Notes: generated by a model not told the origin, from the sequence alone. Positions 49,098 to 59,002 are shown, counted from the stretch's first letter. The stretch is 64,000 bases of DNA from Acidobacteriota bacterium (GCA_013289665.1 JABCZN010000017.1:1-64000), one strand, 5' to 3'. Translations and numbers: made by a program.

Positions 49098-50129
49098 ATG
49101 AAGGGTCGGATCCTACTCTTGTGGTTAATCACGACATTTCCGTTGTCGATGCAGATTGAAGCCCAGGCGACGTACGCGCTGAAGCCGACCCCGAAAACGG
49201 TGGCTTGGGGTTACTATGACGCGAAAGCGGCGCCGGTGCTGCGGGTGAAGTCGGGAGATATTGTGGAGATTCGGACGCTGATCACGAACAGTCCGAAGCG
49301 GCTGGAAGAGGCAGGCGTGCCGCCGGATCAGGTTGAGCAATCGCTGCGCGACATCACCGACCAGGTGAAGGACAAGGGGCCCGGCGGGCACATTCTCACC
49401 GGGCCGATTTACATCGAGGGCGCGGAAATCGGCGACGTGCTGGAAGTGAAGATCCTGGCGATCAAGCTGGCGATTCCTTACGCCTACAATGCTTTCGGCG
49501 CAGGACGCGGCTATCTGCCCGACGATTACCCTTACTCGAAAATAAAAATCGTTCCGCTGGACGAAAAGCGCATGGTGGCGAAATTCGCGTCGGGCATCGA
49601 GATTCCACTGCATCCTTTTTTCGGGAGCATGGGCGACGCACCGCCGGAAAGTGCGGGCCGTTTCAACAGCGCTCCGCCGTGGATCATGGCGGGAAATCTG
49701 GACAACAAGGACCTCGTTGCCGGCACAACGCTCTACATTCCCGTGCATACGCCCGGCGCGCTGTTTGAAGTAGGCGACGGCCACGCCGGCCAGGGCGACG
49801 GCGAGGTGGACATCACCGCGCTAGAAACTTCGCTCATCGGCACGTTTCAATTCATCGTGCGCAAGGATATGCATTTGAAGTGGCCCCGCGCCGAAACGCC
49901 CACGCATTACATCACCATGGGCCTCAACGACGACCTGAATGCCTGCGCCACGCTGGCAGTGCGCGAGATGATCGAATTCCTGGTGACAGAAAAGCATCTT
50001 TCGCGCGACGATGCCTACATGCTCGCGAGCGTCGCTGCTGACCTGCACATCACTGAACTCGTCGACGGCAACAAAGGCGTGCACATGATGCTGCCCAAAT
50101 CCGTCTTCGTCCCGGGATCACCTAAATGA
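49098..50129 (+). CDS. Exported acetamidase/formamidase-family protein
   Basis: The 343-residue protein starts at the ATG at 49098, five bases after GGGAGG. It begins MKGRILLLWL and has a signal peptide ending near IEAQ, so it acts outside the cytoplasm. The FmdA_AmdA family pattern includes the central HPFFGSMGDAP, GNLDNKDL and VHTPGALFEVGDGHAGQGDGE. Family enzymes release ammonia from formamide or acetamide and are normally cytosolic, so export is unusual. It overlaps the next gene by 4 bp. Confidence 0.85.
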   Translation: MKGRILLLWLITTFPLSMQIEAQATYALKPTPKTVAWGYYDAKAAPVLRVKSGDIVEIRTLITNSPKRLEEAGVPPDQVEQSLRDITDQVKDKGPGGHILTGPIYIEGAEIGDVLEVKILAIKLAIPYAYNAFGAGRGYLPDDYPYSKIKIVPLDEKRMVAKFASGIEIPLHPFFGSMGDAPPESAGRFNSAPPWIMAGNLDNKDLVAGTTLYIPVHTPGALFEVGDGHAGQGDGEVDITALETSLIGTFQFIVRKDMHLKWPRAETPTHYITMGLNDDLNACATLAVREMIEFLVTEKHLSRDDAYMLASVAADLHITELVDGNKGVHMMLPKSVFVPGSPK

Positions 50130-51082
50130 ACCAAGCCCGATCGTCGTTCCGATCTGCTCTCTGTGCTCTGATCTTTGTTTGTTATATGGCAACCTCCCCG
50201 GCTCTGGCTCAATTGCAGACGGAGAAACCCGAATGGTGCAAGAATCTCCCACGCCCAGAATTCGCACAGCTCAAACGCATCCTCCCGGATGAACCGTGGT
50301 TCGAGGTATACCGGGTGGCGCCGGGGACATTCGCAATTTATGAGCCGCACCAGTCGGAAGAAGTTATCTCCTACCTGATTGTCGGGCAGAAGCAGGCGCT
50401 GCTTTTTGATACCGGCATGGGCATTGCCAATATCAACAGGATCGTTTCCCGGCTGACCTCGCGGCCCGTCGTGGTCCTGAACTCCCACACGCATGATGAC
50501 CACGTCGGCGGGAACTGGCAATTCAATTCCATTTACGGCATGGACACGGCGTTCACGCGCGAAAACGCCAAAGGCTCGACGGCCGACGCGCAGGCGGAAA
50601 TTGCTCCGGGAGAAATATGCGGTGACCTGCCGAAGGGTTTTGATCCGAAGGCGTATCGAACCAAGCCCTGGCACATCTCCTTTTTCATCCACGACGGTTT
50701 CAGGATCAAACTCGGCGGCCGCACCGTGGAAGTGATCGCCACGCCCGGGCACACGCCGGACGCAATCGCGCTGCTCGATCGCGACAACGGATTGCTCTTC
50801 ACCGGCGACACATACTACCCCGCGCCGATCTGGGTCTTTCGCCCGGAGACGGATCTTGCGGCATATGAAAAATCCATTGCGCGTCTGGCGGCACTCGCTC
50901 CGGAAATCAAAACAGTTCTGGGCGCGCACAATATTCCCGTGGCGCCGCCAACGGTTTTGCCCGCGCTGGTGCAGGCATTCGCCAACCTGCAGGCCGGCAA
51001 AGCCACGTGCAAGCCCGAAGGCCCCGGCAAGAAATTGTGCACGGTGGACAACTTCAGTTTTCTTCTCCGCGCGGCCCCTTGA
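50126..51082 (+). CDS. Exported metallo-beta-lactamase fold hydrolase
   Basis: The 318-residue protein has a signal peptide ending at SPALA and the zinc motif HTHDDH (121-126). Further ligands are in TPGHTPD, FTGDTYY and LGAHN. The overall form resembles MBL hydrolases such as lactonases or class B3-type enzymes, and resistance activity cannot be inferred. Its ATG overlaps the previous stop (ATGA). Confidence 0.85.
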   Translation: MNQARSSFRSALCALIFVCYMATSPALAQLQTEKPEWCKNLPRPEFAQLKRILPDEPWFEVYRVAPGTFAIYEPHQSEEVISYLIVGQKQALLFDTGMGIANINRIVSRLTSRPVVVLNSHTHDDHVGGNWQFNSIYGMDTAFTRENAKGSTADAQAEIAPGEICGDLPKGFDPKAYRTKPWHISFFIHDGFRIKLGGRTVEVIATPGHTPDAIALLDRDNGLLFTGDTYYPAPIWVFRPETDLAAYEKSIARLAALAPEIKTVLGAHNIPVAPPTVLPALVQAFANLQAGKATCKPEGPGKKLCTVDNFSFLLRAAP

Positions 51083-51112
51083 GTAGTAAACTGTTGGCAA
51101 CCGAGGGTGTCC

Positions 51113-51739
51113 ATGCTTTGCCGGCCGCAAATTCGGTGCTTCTCCGCCTGGTTCCTGGCGCTCGCTACCGCTTTTCTTCCCGCCGCGGCGCAGCCGAAAC
51201 ACGACAAAAACGTAACGAATCTCGAAGGTGGAGTGTTCCTCGGGACCGACGGAGCGATCCCCGGTGGCGCCTGCTTTCGCGTGGTGGGCCGCGTGACGGC
51301 TGCGGATTTTTTCGAGAATTTGAAGCGGGAGGACACGAACTCCGGCTCACTGTACCGGCGCGGCAACGAACTTGTCACCAAACTCCCGAAGCGCCTGCAC
51401 CTGAGCGTTTCCATCACCGATACTCCCTGCGACCTGCACATGCAGCAGACCAACTCGCGCGTGTACCTGACCGACGAGATGATTCACAGCCTGCGATTGC
51501 ATTTTTTCTGGAAACGCGGGCTGGAACTCCGCCCGATCCACGACGTTGTGAAGAGCGGCGGCGAGGTGCGCCCGGTGCCTTGGTATTCGCACGGGCTTGA
51601 GCAGGAATTGCCAAAGCGTTTCGAGTGGCTGGTGGAGTTTGACCTGCCGAGCGAAGGCGTGCCGCTAACGGACAACCTGGTGCTGATGATCTACACGCCG
51701 GAGCACCGGCTGATCGCGCGCGGCGCCGCGAAGATGTAG
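51113..51739 (+). CDS. Exported protein of unknown function
   Basis: The 208-residue protein starts at the ATG at 51113, six bases after GAGG; a GTG two codons earlier is also possible. A signal peptide ends near PAAAQ. The mature part is beta-rich, with LEGGVFLGTDGAIPGGACF and ELVTKLPKRLHLSVSITD. It follows the MBL gene by about 30 bp and may be the third gene of its operon. Family not recognised. Confidence 0.6.
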   Translation: MLCRPQIRCFSAWFLALATAFLPAAAQPKHDKNVTNLEGGVFLGTDGAIPGGACFRVVGRVTAADFFENLKREDTNSGSLYRRGNELVTKLPKRLHLSVSITDTPCDLHMQQTNSRVYLTDEMIHSLRLHFFWKRGLELRPIHDVVKSGGEVRPVPWYSHGLEQELPKRFEWLVEFDLPSEGVPLTDNLVLMIYTPEHRLIARGAAKM

Positions 51740-51788
51740 AAGAACACCTACAGATGTTAGCCATTCGCTTTCAGCGAAAGGCTGTCGG

Positions 51789-52475
51789 CTAATGACTGTT
51801 GGGTGCCAGCTTCATCTCCGGAACGTGATTGCGCACAATGAGTTTGGCTTCGCTGCGGGCTTGCACCTCGTCGGGGCTCCAGCCGGGCGCGGTCTCGCGG
51901 AGCACCAGGCCTTCGGGCGTCACGTCGATCACGGCGAGGTCGGTAACGATCGTGTCCACGCATTCTAGGCCAGTCAGCGGGTAATTGCAGGCCTTCACGA
52001 TTTTCGGCGCGCCTTCCTTGGTGTTGTGTTCCATGCAGACAATAAGCTTTTTTGAGCCGGAGGCGATGTCCATTGCGCCGCCGATGCCGCCGCTGCCTTT
52101 CGAACCGGGAATCTTCCAGTTGGCGAGGTCGCCTTTTTCGGAAACCTGAAAGCCGCCGAGCACGGCGATATCCAGATGCCCGCCGCGGGTCATCAGGTGC
52201 GCATCGGCCTGGTGAAAAATCGAAGCGCCGGGAATCAGCGTGACCGGAACTTTCATGGCGTCAACGAGGTCGAAATCTTCTTCGCCGGGTTTCGCGCGGC
52301 GGCCCATGCCGAGAATTCCGTTTTCGCTGTGGAAGTAAACGGTGAGTGCCTTGGGCAGGTAATCGGCGATGAGGTTCGGAATGCCCCAGCCGAGATTGAC
52401 GTAAGCGCCGTCATGCAATTCCTGCGCGGCGCGCTGGGCAATCTGTTCGCGGGTCAGTCTGGGTTTTTCGGTCAT
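51789..52475 (-). CDS. scoB: 3-oxoacid CoA-transferase subunit B
   Basis: The 228-residue protein is the B subunit of a two-subunit family I CoA-transferase. It has the catalytic Glu51 in HSENGILG, the start LTREQIAQRAAQEL, GIPNLIADYLP, and GGAMDIASG. With subunit A it moves CoA from succinyl-CoA (or similar) to acetoacetate or related acids. The start MTEKPRL lies 19 bp after the A subunit. Substrate specificity is not settled by sequence. Confidence 0.9.
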   Translation of the reverse strand: MTEKPRLTREQIAQRAAQELHDGAYVNLGWGIPNLIADYLPKALTVYFHSENGILGMGRRAKPGEEDFDLVDAMKVPVTLIPGASIFHQADAHLMTRGGHLDIAVLGGFQVSEKGDLANWKIPGSKGSGGIGGAMDIASGSKKLIVCMEHNTKEGAPKIVKACNYPLTGLECVDTIVTDLAVIDVTPEGLVLRETAPGWSPDEVQARSEAKLIVRNHVPEMKLAPNSH

Positions 52476-52494
52476 AAGAATTTTCTCCCCGGCG

Positions 52495-53172
52495 TCATCC
52501 GGCGAATCGCATTCCTTTCGCTTGCATGATGCGGTGCACAAAAATCGCGGGAGTGACGACGTCCTCCGGCGACATTGAACCCACCGGCACAATTTCCTCC
52601 ACTTCCACGATGGTGAATTTTGCGGCCTGGGCCATGATGGGATTGAAATTGCGCGCGGCCAGGCGGTAGGTGAGATTGCCGAGCTCATCGGCTTTTTGCG
52701 CCTTGATCAGCGCATAGTCTGCGTGGATCGGCAGCTCCAGAATGCACCGCTTTCCTTCGAGCACGCGCTCTTCCTTGCCGATGGCGACGTCCGTACCGAC
52801 GCCGACGGTGGTATAGAAGCCCAGCAAGCCCGTGGCGGCTGTGCGCATGCGCTCGCACAAGATCCCCTGCGGCACCAGTTCGCATGTGACTTCCCCCTTC
52901 GCGAAGCGTTCCTGAAAATAATTGGCGTGCGGACCGGGAAACGAACAGATGACATGCTTAACCTGGCCGTTTTTGAACATGACACCAAGTTCGCCCTCTC
53001 GCGTGCCGCAGTTGTTGCTGATGGCGGTGATATTTTTGACACCCTTGCGCGACAACGCCTGAATCAGATTGTTGGGAAAGCCGGCGCCGCCAAATCCGCC
53101 GAACATGATCCGTGCGCCATCGGGAATATCCGCAATCGCAGCATCGAGGGAATTCACTATTTTTTGTTTCAT
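52495..53172 (-). CDS. scoA: 3-oxoacid CoA-transferase subunit A
   Basis: The 225-residue protein has the family start KIVNSLDAAIADIPDGARIM, GGFGGAGFPNNLIQAL and GTRGEG-like CGTREGELG. It binds CoA and precedes the catalytic B subunit. The start at 53172 is chosen by family length; MPERR five codons upstream is an alternative. A TetR gene and fatty-acid enzyme genes lie farther right, so a role in short-chain acid or ketone-body use is plausible. Confidence 0.9.
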   Translation of the reverse strand: MKQKIVNSLDAAIADIPDGARIMFGGFGGAGFPNNLIQALSRKGVKNITAISNNCGTREGELGVMFKNGQVKHVICSFPGPHANYFQERFAKGEVTCELVPQGILCERMRTAATGLLGFYTTVGVGTDVAIGKEERVLEGKRCILELPIHADYALIKAQKADELGNLTYRLAARNFNPIMAQAAKFTIVEVEEIVPVGSMSPEDVVTPAIFVHRIMQAKGMRFAG

Positions 53173-53580
53173 TCGTCGCTCAGGCATAACCGAAATGATG
53201 TTCCCTAAGATTGTTCCCGACCAGCGGCAAAACCGCAACTCAAACAGGTACGATGCGGGCATGCAAGGCGTTCCACCTGATCGTTGAGGCGGACGCAATC
53301 GCCGACTACGCCACGCGCCTCACCGGGAAATAGAGCCAGCCCCGTACCGCTGTGATCAACCCATGAGGGCGGAATCCTGTGCGCCCCCTTTTCTTGCTCG
53401 CCCGCCAGTCGTCAGCAAAATGTTGGGAGCCCGGGACTAAATCTTCTCGAACATTCGCGGCACAGGAATGCGCTTCCCGCGGAGTTTTTGGTATATTAAA
53501 CTGTCCGCGCGACGTGACGGCATTCCGTTGTCCCTGGTCCCGCCAAAGTTACCGCCCAGCCCACATTATTGGAGGTTTTC
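53173..53580. other. Gap between scoA and the Ig-repeat lipoprotein gene
   Basis: No gene is recognised. A 26-codon frame (about 53252-53332, plus) ending ADYATRLTGK looks protein-like but too short to call. The stretch ends in TTGGAGG before the next ATG. Confidence 0.4.
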
Positions 53581-56268
53581 ATGGGTTGTGCCCGCATATC
53601 CGAAGTGTCCCTGCTGGCGGTGTTCGCACTTTTTATGAGTGGCTGTGCGGCCAAGACTTCCAGTCCGGGTTCTGGAGGCTTGGCCCCGAGCATCACCCTG
53701 CAACCCGCCAGCGCCACAGTTACAGTTGGGCAACCTGCAACTTTTTCCTTGAGCGCGACCGGGGCTTTGCCATTGAATTACCAGTGGCGAAAAAACAGCG
53801 TAAATATCAGCGGAGCAACAGCCAGCAGTTACACGACGCCAGCTACGACGAGCGCGGACAACGGCGAGAAATTTGATGCGGTGGTGAGCAACACGGCTGG
53901 CAGCATGACCAGCAACGCCGCCAGCCTGACCGTGAACCCGGCGGTGACGCTGCAGTCGATTGCGGTGACTCCGGCGTCGCCTTCGATCGCTGCCGGCGCG
54001 ACGCAGCAATTCACGGCTATGGGAACGTACAGCGACAATTCCACAAAGAACATCACCACCAGCGTGACGTGGAAATCGTCGAATACGGCGTTCGCGAAGA
54101 TTGCCGCGGCAACGGGCCTGGCCACTGGCGTCGCTGCGGGAACGACGCAGATCACCGCAACACAAGGCAGCGTAGTGAGCCCGAACGATCCGTTGACCGT
54201 GACCGCGGCCGGGGTGACGCTCCGTTCGATTGCGGTCACACCGGCATCTCCTTCCATCGTCGCCGGCAACACGCAACAGTTCACAGCTACGGGAACGTAT
54301 AGCGACAACTCGACGAACAACATCACGAGCACTGTGACATGGAAATCGTCGAGCACTGCGTTCGCCACGATTGGCGCTGCCACGGGGCTGGCCACCGGCG
54401 TGGCTGCGGGAACATCGCAAATCACGGCGACAGAAGGCAGCGTTGTGAGTCCGAACGATCCCATCACGGTAACCGCCGCGGTGGTGACGCTGAGGTCCAT
54501 CGCCGTGACACCGGCGTCGCCCAGCCTGGGGATCGGAAATACGGTGCAGTTCACGGCCACGGGAACCTACAGCGACAACTCCACGAAGGGCATCACCAGC
54601 AGCGTGACGTGGGCTTCGTCCAATCCTCTCTTCGCGACAATTGGCGCGGCAACCGGGCTTGCCACGGGCGTAGCCGTGGGTACGACGGAAATCACGGCTA
54701 CCCTGGGAAGTGTTGCGAGTCCGAACGACGCGTTGACGGTGACGGTTGCGTCGGCGAATGCATCGGATGTGGTCACGCACCATTACGATGCCGCACGAAC
54801 CGGGACCAACACGAACGAATTAACGCTGACACCAAGCAACGTGAATTCGGCTACATTCGGCAAGGTGGCGGAATTCGCCGTTGACGGGCAGATTGACGGG
54901 CAACTTCTTTATTTGAACCAGGTGGCGATTCCCGGAGCGGGCAACAAGAACGTGCTCTACTTTGCGACGGAAAACGACAGCGTGTATGCCGTGGATGCGG
55001 ACAGCGTCAGCAGCACCGCTGCGACCGTGCTTTGGAAGACGCGGACGCTGCCGGCGGGCGATGTTCCGCTGACCCCTTCCGATGCCGGGTGCGGCTATAT
55101 CAATCCGGTGGGGATCATTTCCACGCCGGTGATTGACCGCTCGCGCAACGCGATCTATGTGGTGGCGAGTTCCAAGGACAGCAGCGACAACGTGTTTCAC
55201 CGGCTGCACGCATTGAACCTGACCACCGGCGCGGAACTCTTTGGCGGGCCGACGAACATTACGGCGACATTCCCTGGAACCGGAGGCAACAGCACCGGGG
55301 GCACGGTGACGTTTCTGGCCAAAGTGCAACAGGAACGGGCCGCGCTGCTGGAGAGCAACGGAACAATTTACACTTCCTGGTCCGGATATGACGGCGATTG
55401 CGGTAACTATTCCGCCTGGGTGATTTCCTTCAGCGCGGACACTCTTGCGAAAACGGGGGCCATTGACCTCGTTCCGAGCACACACGGAGCGGGAATCTGG
55501 CTGGGAGGCGGCGGACCAGCTGCGGATCCGGTCGGCAATGTATATCTGCCGACCGGCAACGCGTTTGGAGGAAACACGCCGGGAATCAGCAACGATTACG
55601 GCGACACGTTCGTGAAGTTGGCGGCGACCTTGCCTCTGGCGGTGGGGGATTATTTTGCGCCCACGAATGCAATCGCCGATGACAACGCTGACGAGGATAT
55701 GGGTTCCGCCGCGGCGCTGCTGTTGCCAGATCTTGTGGACAGCGGCAGCGTGACCCGGCACTTGTCGGTCGTGGCTGGAAAAGATGGAGCGATGTACGTG
55801 GTGGACCGGGACAACATGGGGCAGTACAACGCGATGGCGAATAACGTATACCAGGCGTTTGCCAGCGACGGGCACCAGAATTTCTCGTCACCCATTTATT
55901 TTAACGGTCACGTCTACATCGGACCGTCGAGGCTGCCGCTGAAGGCCTTCGCGGTTTCGCAGGCCAAACTCAGCGCCTCGCCCACGTCAGAAACCGCGTT
56001 TGTGTTCGGAAGCAACGGGACCGTGCCGAGCGCGTCTGCCAATGGGACGACGAACGGAATTGTCTGGGCGCTGGATCGCGAGTCGAAGAATTTCCTTGCT
56101 TACGACGCCACGGATCTGACGAAACTGCTTTATGACTCTTCTACGGCTGCCGGGGGACGCGACAGCTTCTCAACCGTCGGCGGACATTTCATTACGCCGA
56201 TGGTGGCGAATGGCAGGGTTTACTTCGGGACGCACGCCACGGTGGCGGTGTTTGGGTTGCTGCCGTAG
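53581..56268 (+). CDS. Ig-like repeat lipoprotein with C-terminal propeller-like domain
   Basis: The 895-residue protein starts five bases after TTGGAGG and has a lipobox (LFMSGC, about 17-22). Residues 30-118 form an Ig-like domain (LQPASATVTVGQPATFSLSA). Three BIG_2-like domains of exactly 90 residues follow (VTLxSIAVTPASPSI...). The 480-residue rest has NDSVYAVDADSVSS, GPTNITATFPGT and GKDGAMYVVDRDNMG, resembling PQQ-type beta propellers. It is surface-exposed and of unknown function. An earlier ATG (53569) would overlap the ribosome site. Confidence 0.8.
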   Translation: MGCARISEVSLLAVFALFMSGCAAKTSSPGSGGLAPSITLQPASATVTVGQPATFSLSATGALPLNYQWRKNSVNISGATASSYTTPATTSADNGEKFDAVVSNTAGSMTSNAASLTVNPAVTLQSIAVTPASPSIAAGATQQFTAMGTYSDNSTKNITTSVTWKSSNTAFAKIAAATGLATGVAAGTTQITATQGSVVSPNDPLTVTAAGVTLRSIAVTPASPSIVAGNTQQFTATGTYSDNSTNNITSTVTWKSSSTAFATIGAATGLATGVAAGTSQITATEGSVVSPNDPITVTAAVVTLRSIAVTPASPSLGIGNTVQFTATGTYSDNSTKGITSSVTWASSNPLFATIGAATGLATGVAVGTTEITATLGSVASPNDALTVTVASANASDVVTHHYDAARTGTNTNELTLTPSNVNSATFGKVAEFAVDGQIDGQLLYLNQVAIPGAGNKNVLYFATENDSVYAVDADSVSSTAATVLWKTRTLPAGDVPLTPSDAGCGYINPVGIISTPVIDRSRNAIYVVASSKDSSDNVFHRLHALNLTTGAELFGGPTNITATFPGTGGNSTGGTVTFLAKVQQERAALLESNGTIYTSWSGYDGDCGNYSAWVISFSADTLAKTGAIDLVPSTHGAGIWLGGGGPAADPVGNVYLPTGNAFGGNTPGISNDYGDTFVKLAATLPLAVGDYFAPTNAIADDNADEDMGSAAALLLPDLVDSGSVTRHLSVVAGKDGAMYVVDRDNMGQYNAMANNVYQAFASDGHQNFSSPIYFNGHVYIGPSRLPLKAFAVSQAKLSASPTSETAFVFGSNGTVPSASANGTTNGIVWALDRESKNFLAYDATDLTKLLYDSSTAAGGRDSFSTVGGHFITPMVANGRVYFGTHATVAVFGLLP
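53944..54753 (+). repeat. Three tandem 270-bp repeats
   Basis: Units begin at 53944, 54214 and 54484, each 270 bp, and encode BIG_2-like domains. High DNA similarity between units suggests recent expansion or ongoing recombination. Confidence 0.85.
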
Positions 56269-56339
56269 GCGGGGTCGATTTGCGACTGCAACTTCAACTC
56301 CTAGACCGTGCAAGATCTAGACCTTGAGGTCCTTCGCCC

Positions 56340-56364
56340 GACTCCGGTGGAAACCATCGGAGTC
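56340..56364. terminator. Hairpin between convergent genes
   Basis: GACTCCGGTGG-AAA-CCATCGGAGTC forms an 11-bp stem with one G-U pair. It lies between the lipoprotein and TetR genes. No T run follows, so it may end transcription only weakly. Confidence 0.4.
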
Positions 56365-56459
56365 CAAACACCCGACCTCGTCCGGATGGGCTCAGGATGA
56401 CATCTTCTACCCTGCGTTCAATTCCTGCTGATATTCTGGCACGGAAGATCAGGACGGGG

Positions 56460-57140
56460 TCAGGATTTGCGGATGCCGTTGAGGAGCATGTTGAGAAAGA
56501 CCTGCTTGACTTGCTCGGGGTCGGAAACGTGGTCGGTGTCGTACCAGCGATAGAGCCAGTTGCACATGCCGAGAATGCCGTTAACGATCAGCCACGGCTC
56601 GCCTTCGATTAATTTCCGTTGTTCCTGCCCGCGCTTCACCAGATCCACAAATCGATTGTTGTAGCGCGACATCACCGCGATCAGTTTGTGCTGGCGCTTG
56701 CCGGAAAGTGAATCGAATTCGTGCAGGAACAGGCCGAAGGGAACTTTGTTCTGGATGATGTAGTCAATCTGGGCGCGGATGGCGCGCTCGAGCTGCTCGA
56801 CGGGTTCGCCTTCGAGATCGATGTGCTGGGCGATGTAGGCATCGCCGTCTTCAATGCCGGCAAGCAGAAGCTGGAAGAGAAGATCCTCCTTGGATTTGAT
56901 GTAGTAGTAGAGCGAGCCCTTGAGCATGCCGACGTCGCGGGCAACATCTTCGATGGAAGTGGCGTGGAATCCCTTGGCGAAAAATATGTTGGCGGCGCTT
57001 TGCAGGACTTCCTGGAGGCGGGTGCCCGGTTTGGATTTGGAGTCCAGACGGTCCACGTGGCGCGCACGGAGGGGCTTGGGCGCGGACTTTCTGTTGGATT
57101 TTTTAGAGGGCACGACTAACCTCGCCAGGCGATAGAACAT
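56460..57140 (-). CDS. TetR-family transcriptional regulator
   Basis: The 226-residue protein has a basic N-terminal extension. The TetR helix-turn-helix follows at about 41-88 (LQEVLQSAANIFFAKGFHAT, DVARDVGMLKGSLYYYIKSK). A ligand-binding domain with a TetR_C-like pattern completes it. The form resembles acyl-CoA or fatty-acid responsive regulators (FadR/KstR type). It could control scoAB or fadB in this window, but no operator was identified. Confidence 0.88.
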   Translation of the reverse strand: MFYRLARLVVPSKKSNRKSAPKPLRARHVDRLDSKSKPGTRLQEVLQSAANIFFAKGFHATSIEDVARDVGMLKGSLYYYIKSKEDLLFQLLLAGIEDGDAYIAQHIDLEGEPVEQLERAIRAQIDYIIQNKVPFGLFLHEFDSLSGKRQHKLIAVMSRYNNRFVDLVKRGQEQRKLIEGEPWLIVNGILGMCNWLYRWYDTDHVSDPEQVKQVFLNMLLNGIRKS

Positions 57141-57227
57141 AGTAACACCGGGTGGGAGGAGAGATGCGCTTTCAATCGCCGTGGAGAACTGCAGAAAGAG
57201 ACGCCGCGAACAAAATGGATAGATTTT

Positions 57228-58319
57228 CTAGCGAACTAGGTGGCAGGAATGGGTTTTGATTACCAGCCAGACGAGGAGGCCGGGGGAGAGGTCGAGAGCG
57301 CGGACGGCGCCGGGGGTTACGTGAACTTGAAAGATAGCGCCGGCTTTTACGCGGATGGCAACCATGGTGCCGCGGGTTTCGAGGGATTCGACGATGCCGG
57401 GAAGAATGTTGCGGGCGCTGAGGAAGTGCGGCGCTTGGGTGGATATGAGGATGTCGCCGGCGCGGATGGCGACTCGCACTTCGCTGCCGGGTTCGCCGTC
57501 GCCCAGGGGGATTTCGATTTCGCAGGCGGCGTGATCGAGCGAGACGCGCATCACGCCGTCGGTGGAGCGGTGCTCGACGACGATGGCGGGGAGAACATTT
57601 TCGAAGCCGGCGGCGTGCGCGAGTTCGATGCTGCGCGGAGCGTCGAGGATGGCACCGGGGGCACCGGATTCCTGAACTCGGCCGTTTGCAAGAGTGACGA
57701 CGCGCTCGCCGATGGCGTCAACTTCTTCACGATTGTGGGTCACATAAAGAATCGGGATGCGGTTGGCGGCGTACCAGGCGCGCAGGTCTTCGAGGATGGA
57801 GCGGCGCAGGGCGGAATCGAGGCCGGTGAGAGGTTCGTCGAGGAGCAGGACGCGCGGACGAGTGATCAGGGAGCGGGCGAGGGCGACGCGCTGCTTTTCG
57901 CCGCCGGAAAGTTCCGTCGGGCGGCGAGTCAGCAGATTTCCTATACGAAAAGTTCTTGCAATGCCGTTTGAGCGTTCGGTTTGTTCGGAGAGGGTGAGCT
58001 TGTCGAGTCCGTAGCGGATATTTTGTTCGACCGAAAGATGCGGGAACAGGGCCAGCGATTGAAAGACATAGGCCAGTTCGCGGCGCTGCGGTGGGAGCGA
58101 GAGAGCGCCGGCAGCGTCGAAGAAACTTTCTTCGCCCAGGCGGATTTCCCCCGAGTCGGGTTGCTGCAGGCCGGCGATGCAATCGAGCAACGTGGATTTT
58201 CCCGCGCCGGAAGGGCCGAACAGGACGGTGAAGCCCGGCGCGAAAGTTGCAGTGATATCGAGGAGGAAAGGCTGCCGGGCGTTCGAGCGGAACTGTTTGC
58301 GGATTTGAACGCTCAGCAT
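57228..58319 (-). CDS. modC: Molybdate ABC transporter ATP-binding protein
   Basis: The 363-residue ATPase has Walker A GPSGAGKST (35-43), signature ELSGGEKQRVALARSL, Walker B VLLLDEPLTGLD and YVTHNREE. A C-terminal TOBE/Mop domain (SARNILPGIVESLETRG) is typical of ModC. The start MLSVQIRKQF is 8 bp after modB; a GTG eight codons earlier would overlap modB. Confidence 0.92.
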   Translation of the reverse strand: MLSVQIRKQFRSNARQPFLLDITATFAPGFTVLFGPSGAGKSTLLDCIAGLQQPDSGEIRLGEESFFDAAGALSLPPQRRELAYVFQSLALFPHLSVEQNIRYGLDKLTLSEQTERSNGIARTFRIGNLLTRRPTELSGGEKQRVALARSLITRPRVLLLDEPLTGLDSALRRSILEDLRAWYAANRIPILYVTHNREEVDAIGERVVTLANGRVQESGAPGAILDAPRSIELAHAAGFENVLPAIVVEHRSTDGVMRVSLDHAACEIEIPLGDGEPGSEVRVAIRAGDILISTQAPHFLSARNILPGIVESLETRGTMVAIRVKAGAIFQVHVTPGAVRALDLSPGLLVWLVIKTHSCHLVR

Positions 58320-58327
58320 AGTGAAGT

Positions 58328-59002
58328 CTATTTCGCCAGCCACGGCGACCAGACGCGGCGGTTCACCCCGTAGACGATCGCCAGCACCACAAACGACACA
58401 AGAAGAAGCAGCAGCGCGGTCTGGTGCGCGGCGGCGTAGTCGAGCGCCTGAACGCGATCGTAAATATCAATGGAGACCGTGCGGGTGATGCCGGGAAGGT
58501 TGCCACCGACCATGAGGACCACGCCGAATTCACCGAGCGTGTGAGCGAAACTGAGAACCAGGGCCGTGAGGACGCCGGGCCAGGCGAGGGGAAGGATGAC
58601 GCGGAGAAATGTGCGCGCGCGACTCGCACCGAGGACGGCGGAGGCATCGAGCAGGCGGCGGTCGAGCGATTCAAACGAAGCGACCAGCGGTTGCACGGCG
58701 AAAGGCAGGCTGTAGAGCATGGAAGCGAGCACGAGTCCGGCGAAGGTGAAAGCGAGCGAATGGCCGAAAAGCGATTGCCAGATTTTTCCGAGCGGGCCGC
58801 GCGGGCCCATGGCCACGAGCGCATAGAACCCGAGGACAGTGGGTGGGAGCACGAGCGGCAGCGCGACAACAGATTCGACAAGGAATTTTCCGCGCCAGGT
58901 GCTGAAGGCTAGCCCATAGGCGAGCGGAAGTGCGAGCACAAGGAGAAGGAAGGAGACAGTCGCTGCGAGGCGCAGCGAGAGGAAGAGAGCTTCGGCGTTC
59001 AT
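58328..59002 (-). CDS. modB: Molybdate ABC transporter permease
   Basis: The 224-residue membrane protein has five to six helices and the permease EAA-like loop with HTLGEFGVVLMVGGNLPG. It imports molybdate with ModA and ModC. It overlaps modA by 4 bp. Confidence 0.93.
   Translation of the reverse strand: MNAEALFLSLRLAATVSFLLLVLALPLAYGLAFSTWRGKFLVESVVALPLVLPPTVLGFYALVAMGPRGPLGKIWQSLFGHSLAFTFAGLVLASMLYSLPFAVQPLVASFESLDRRLLDASAVLGASRARTFLRVILPLAWPGVLTALVLSFAHTLGEFGVVLMVGGNLPGITRTVSIDIYDRVQALDYAAAHQTALLLLLVSFVVLAIVYGVNRRVWSPWLAK

Noticed and set aside
53252..53332. 26-codon frame ending in a protein-like C terminus
   Set aside because: Too short, no ribosome site, no recognised family.
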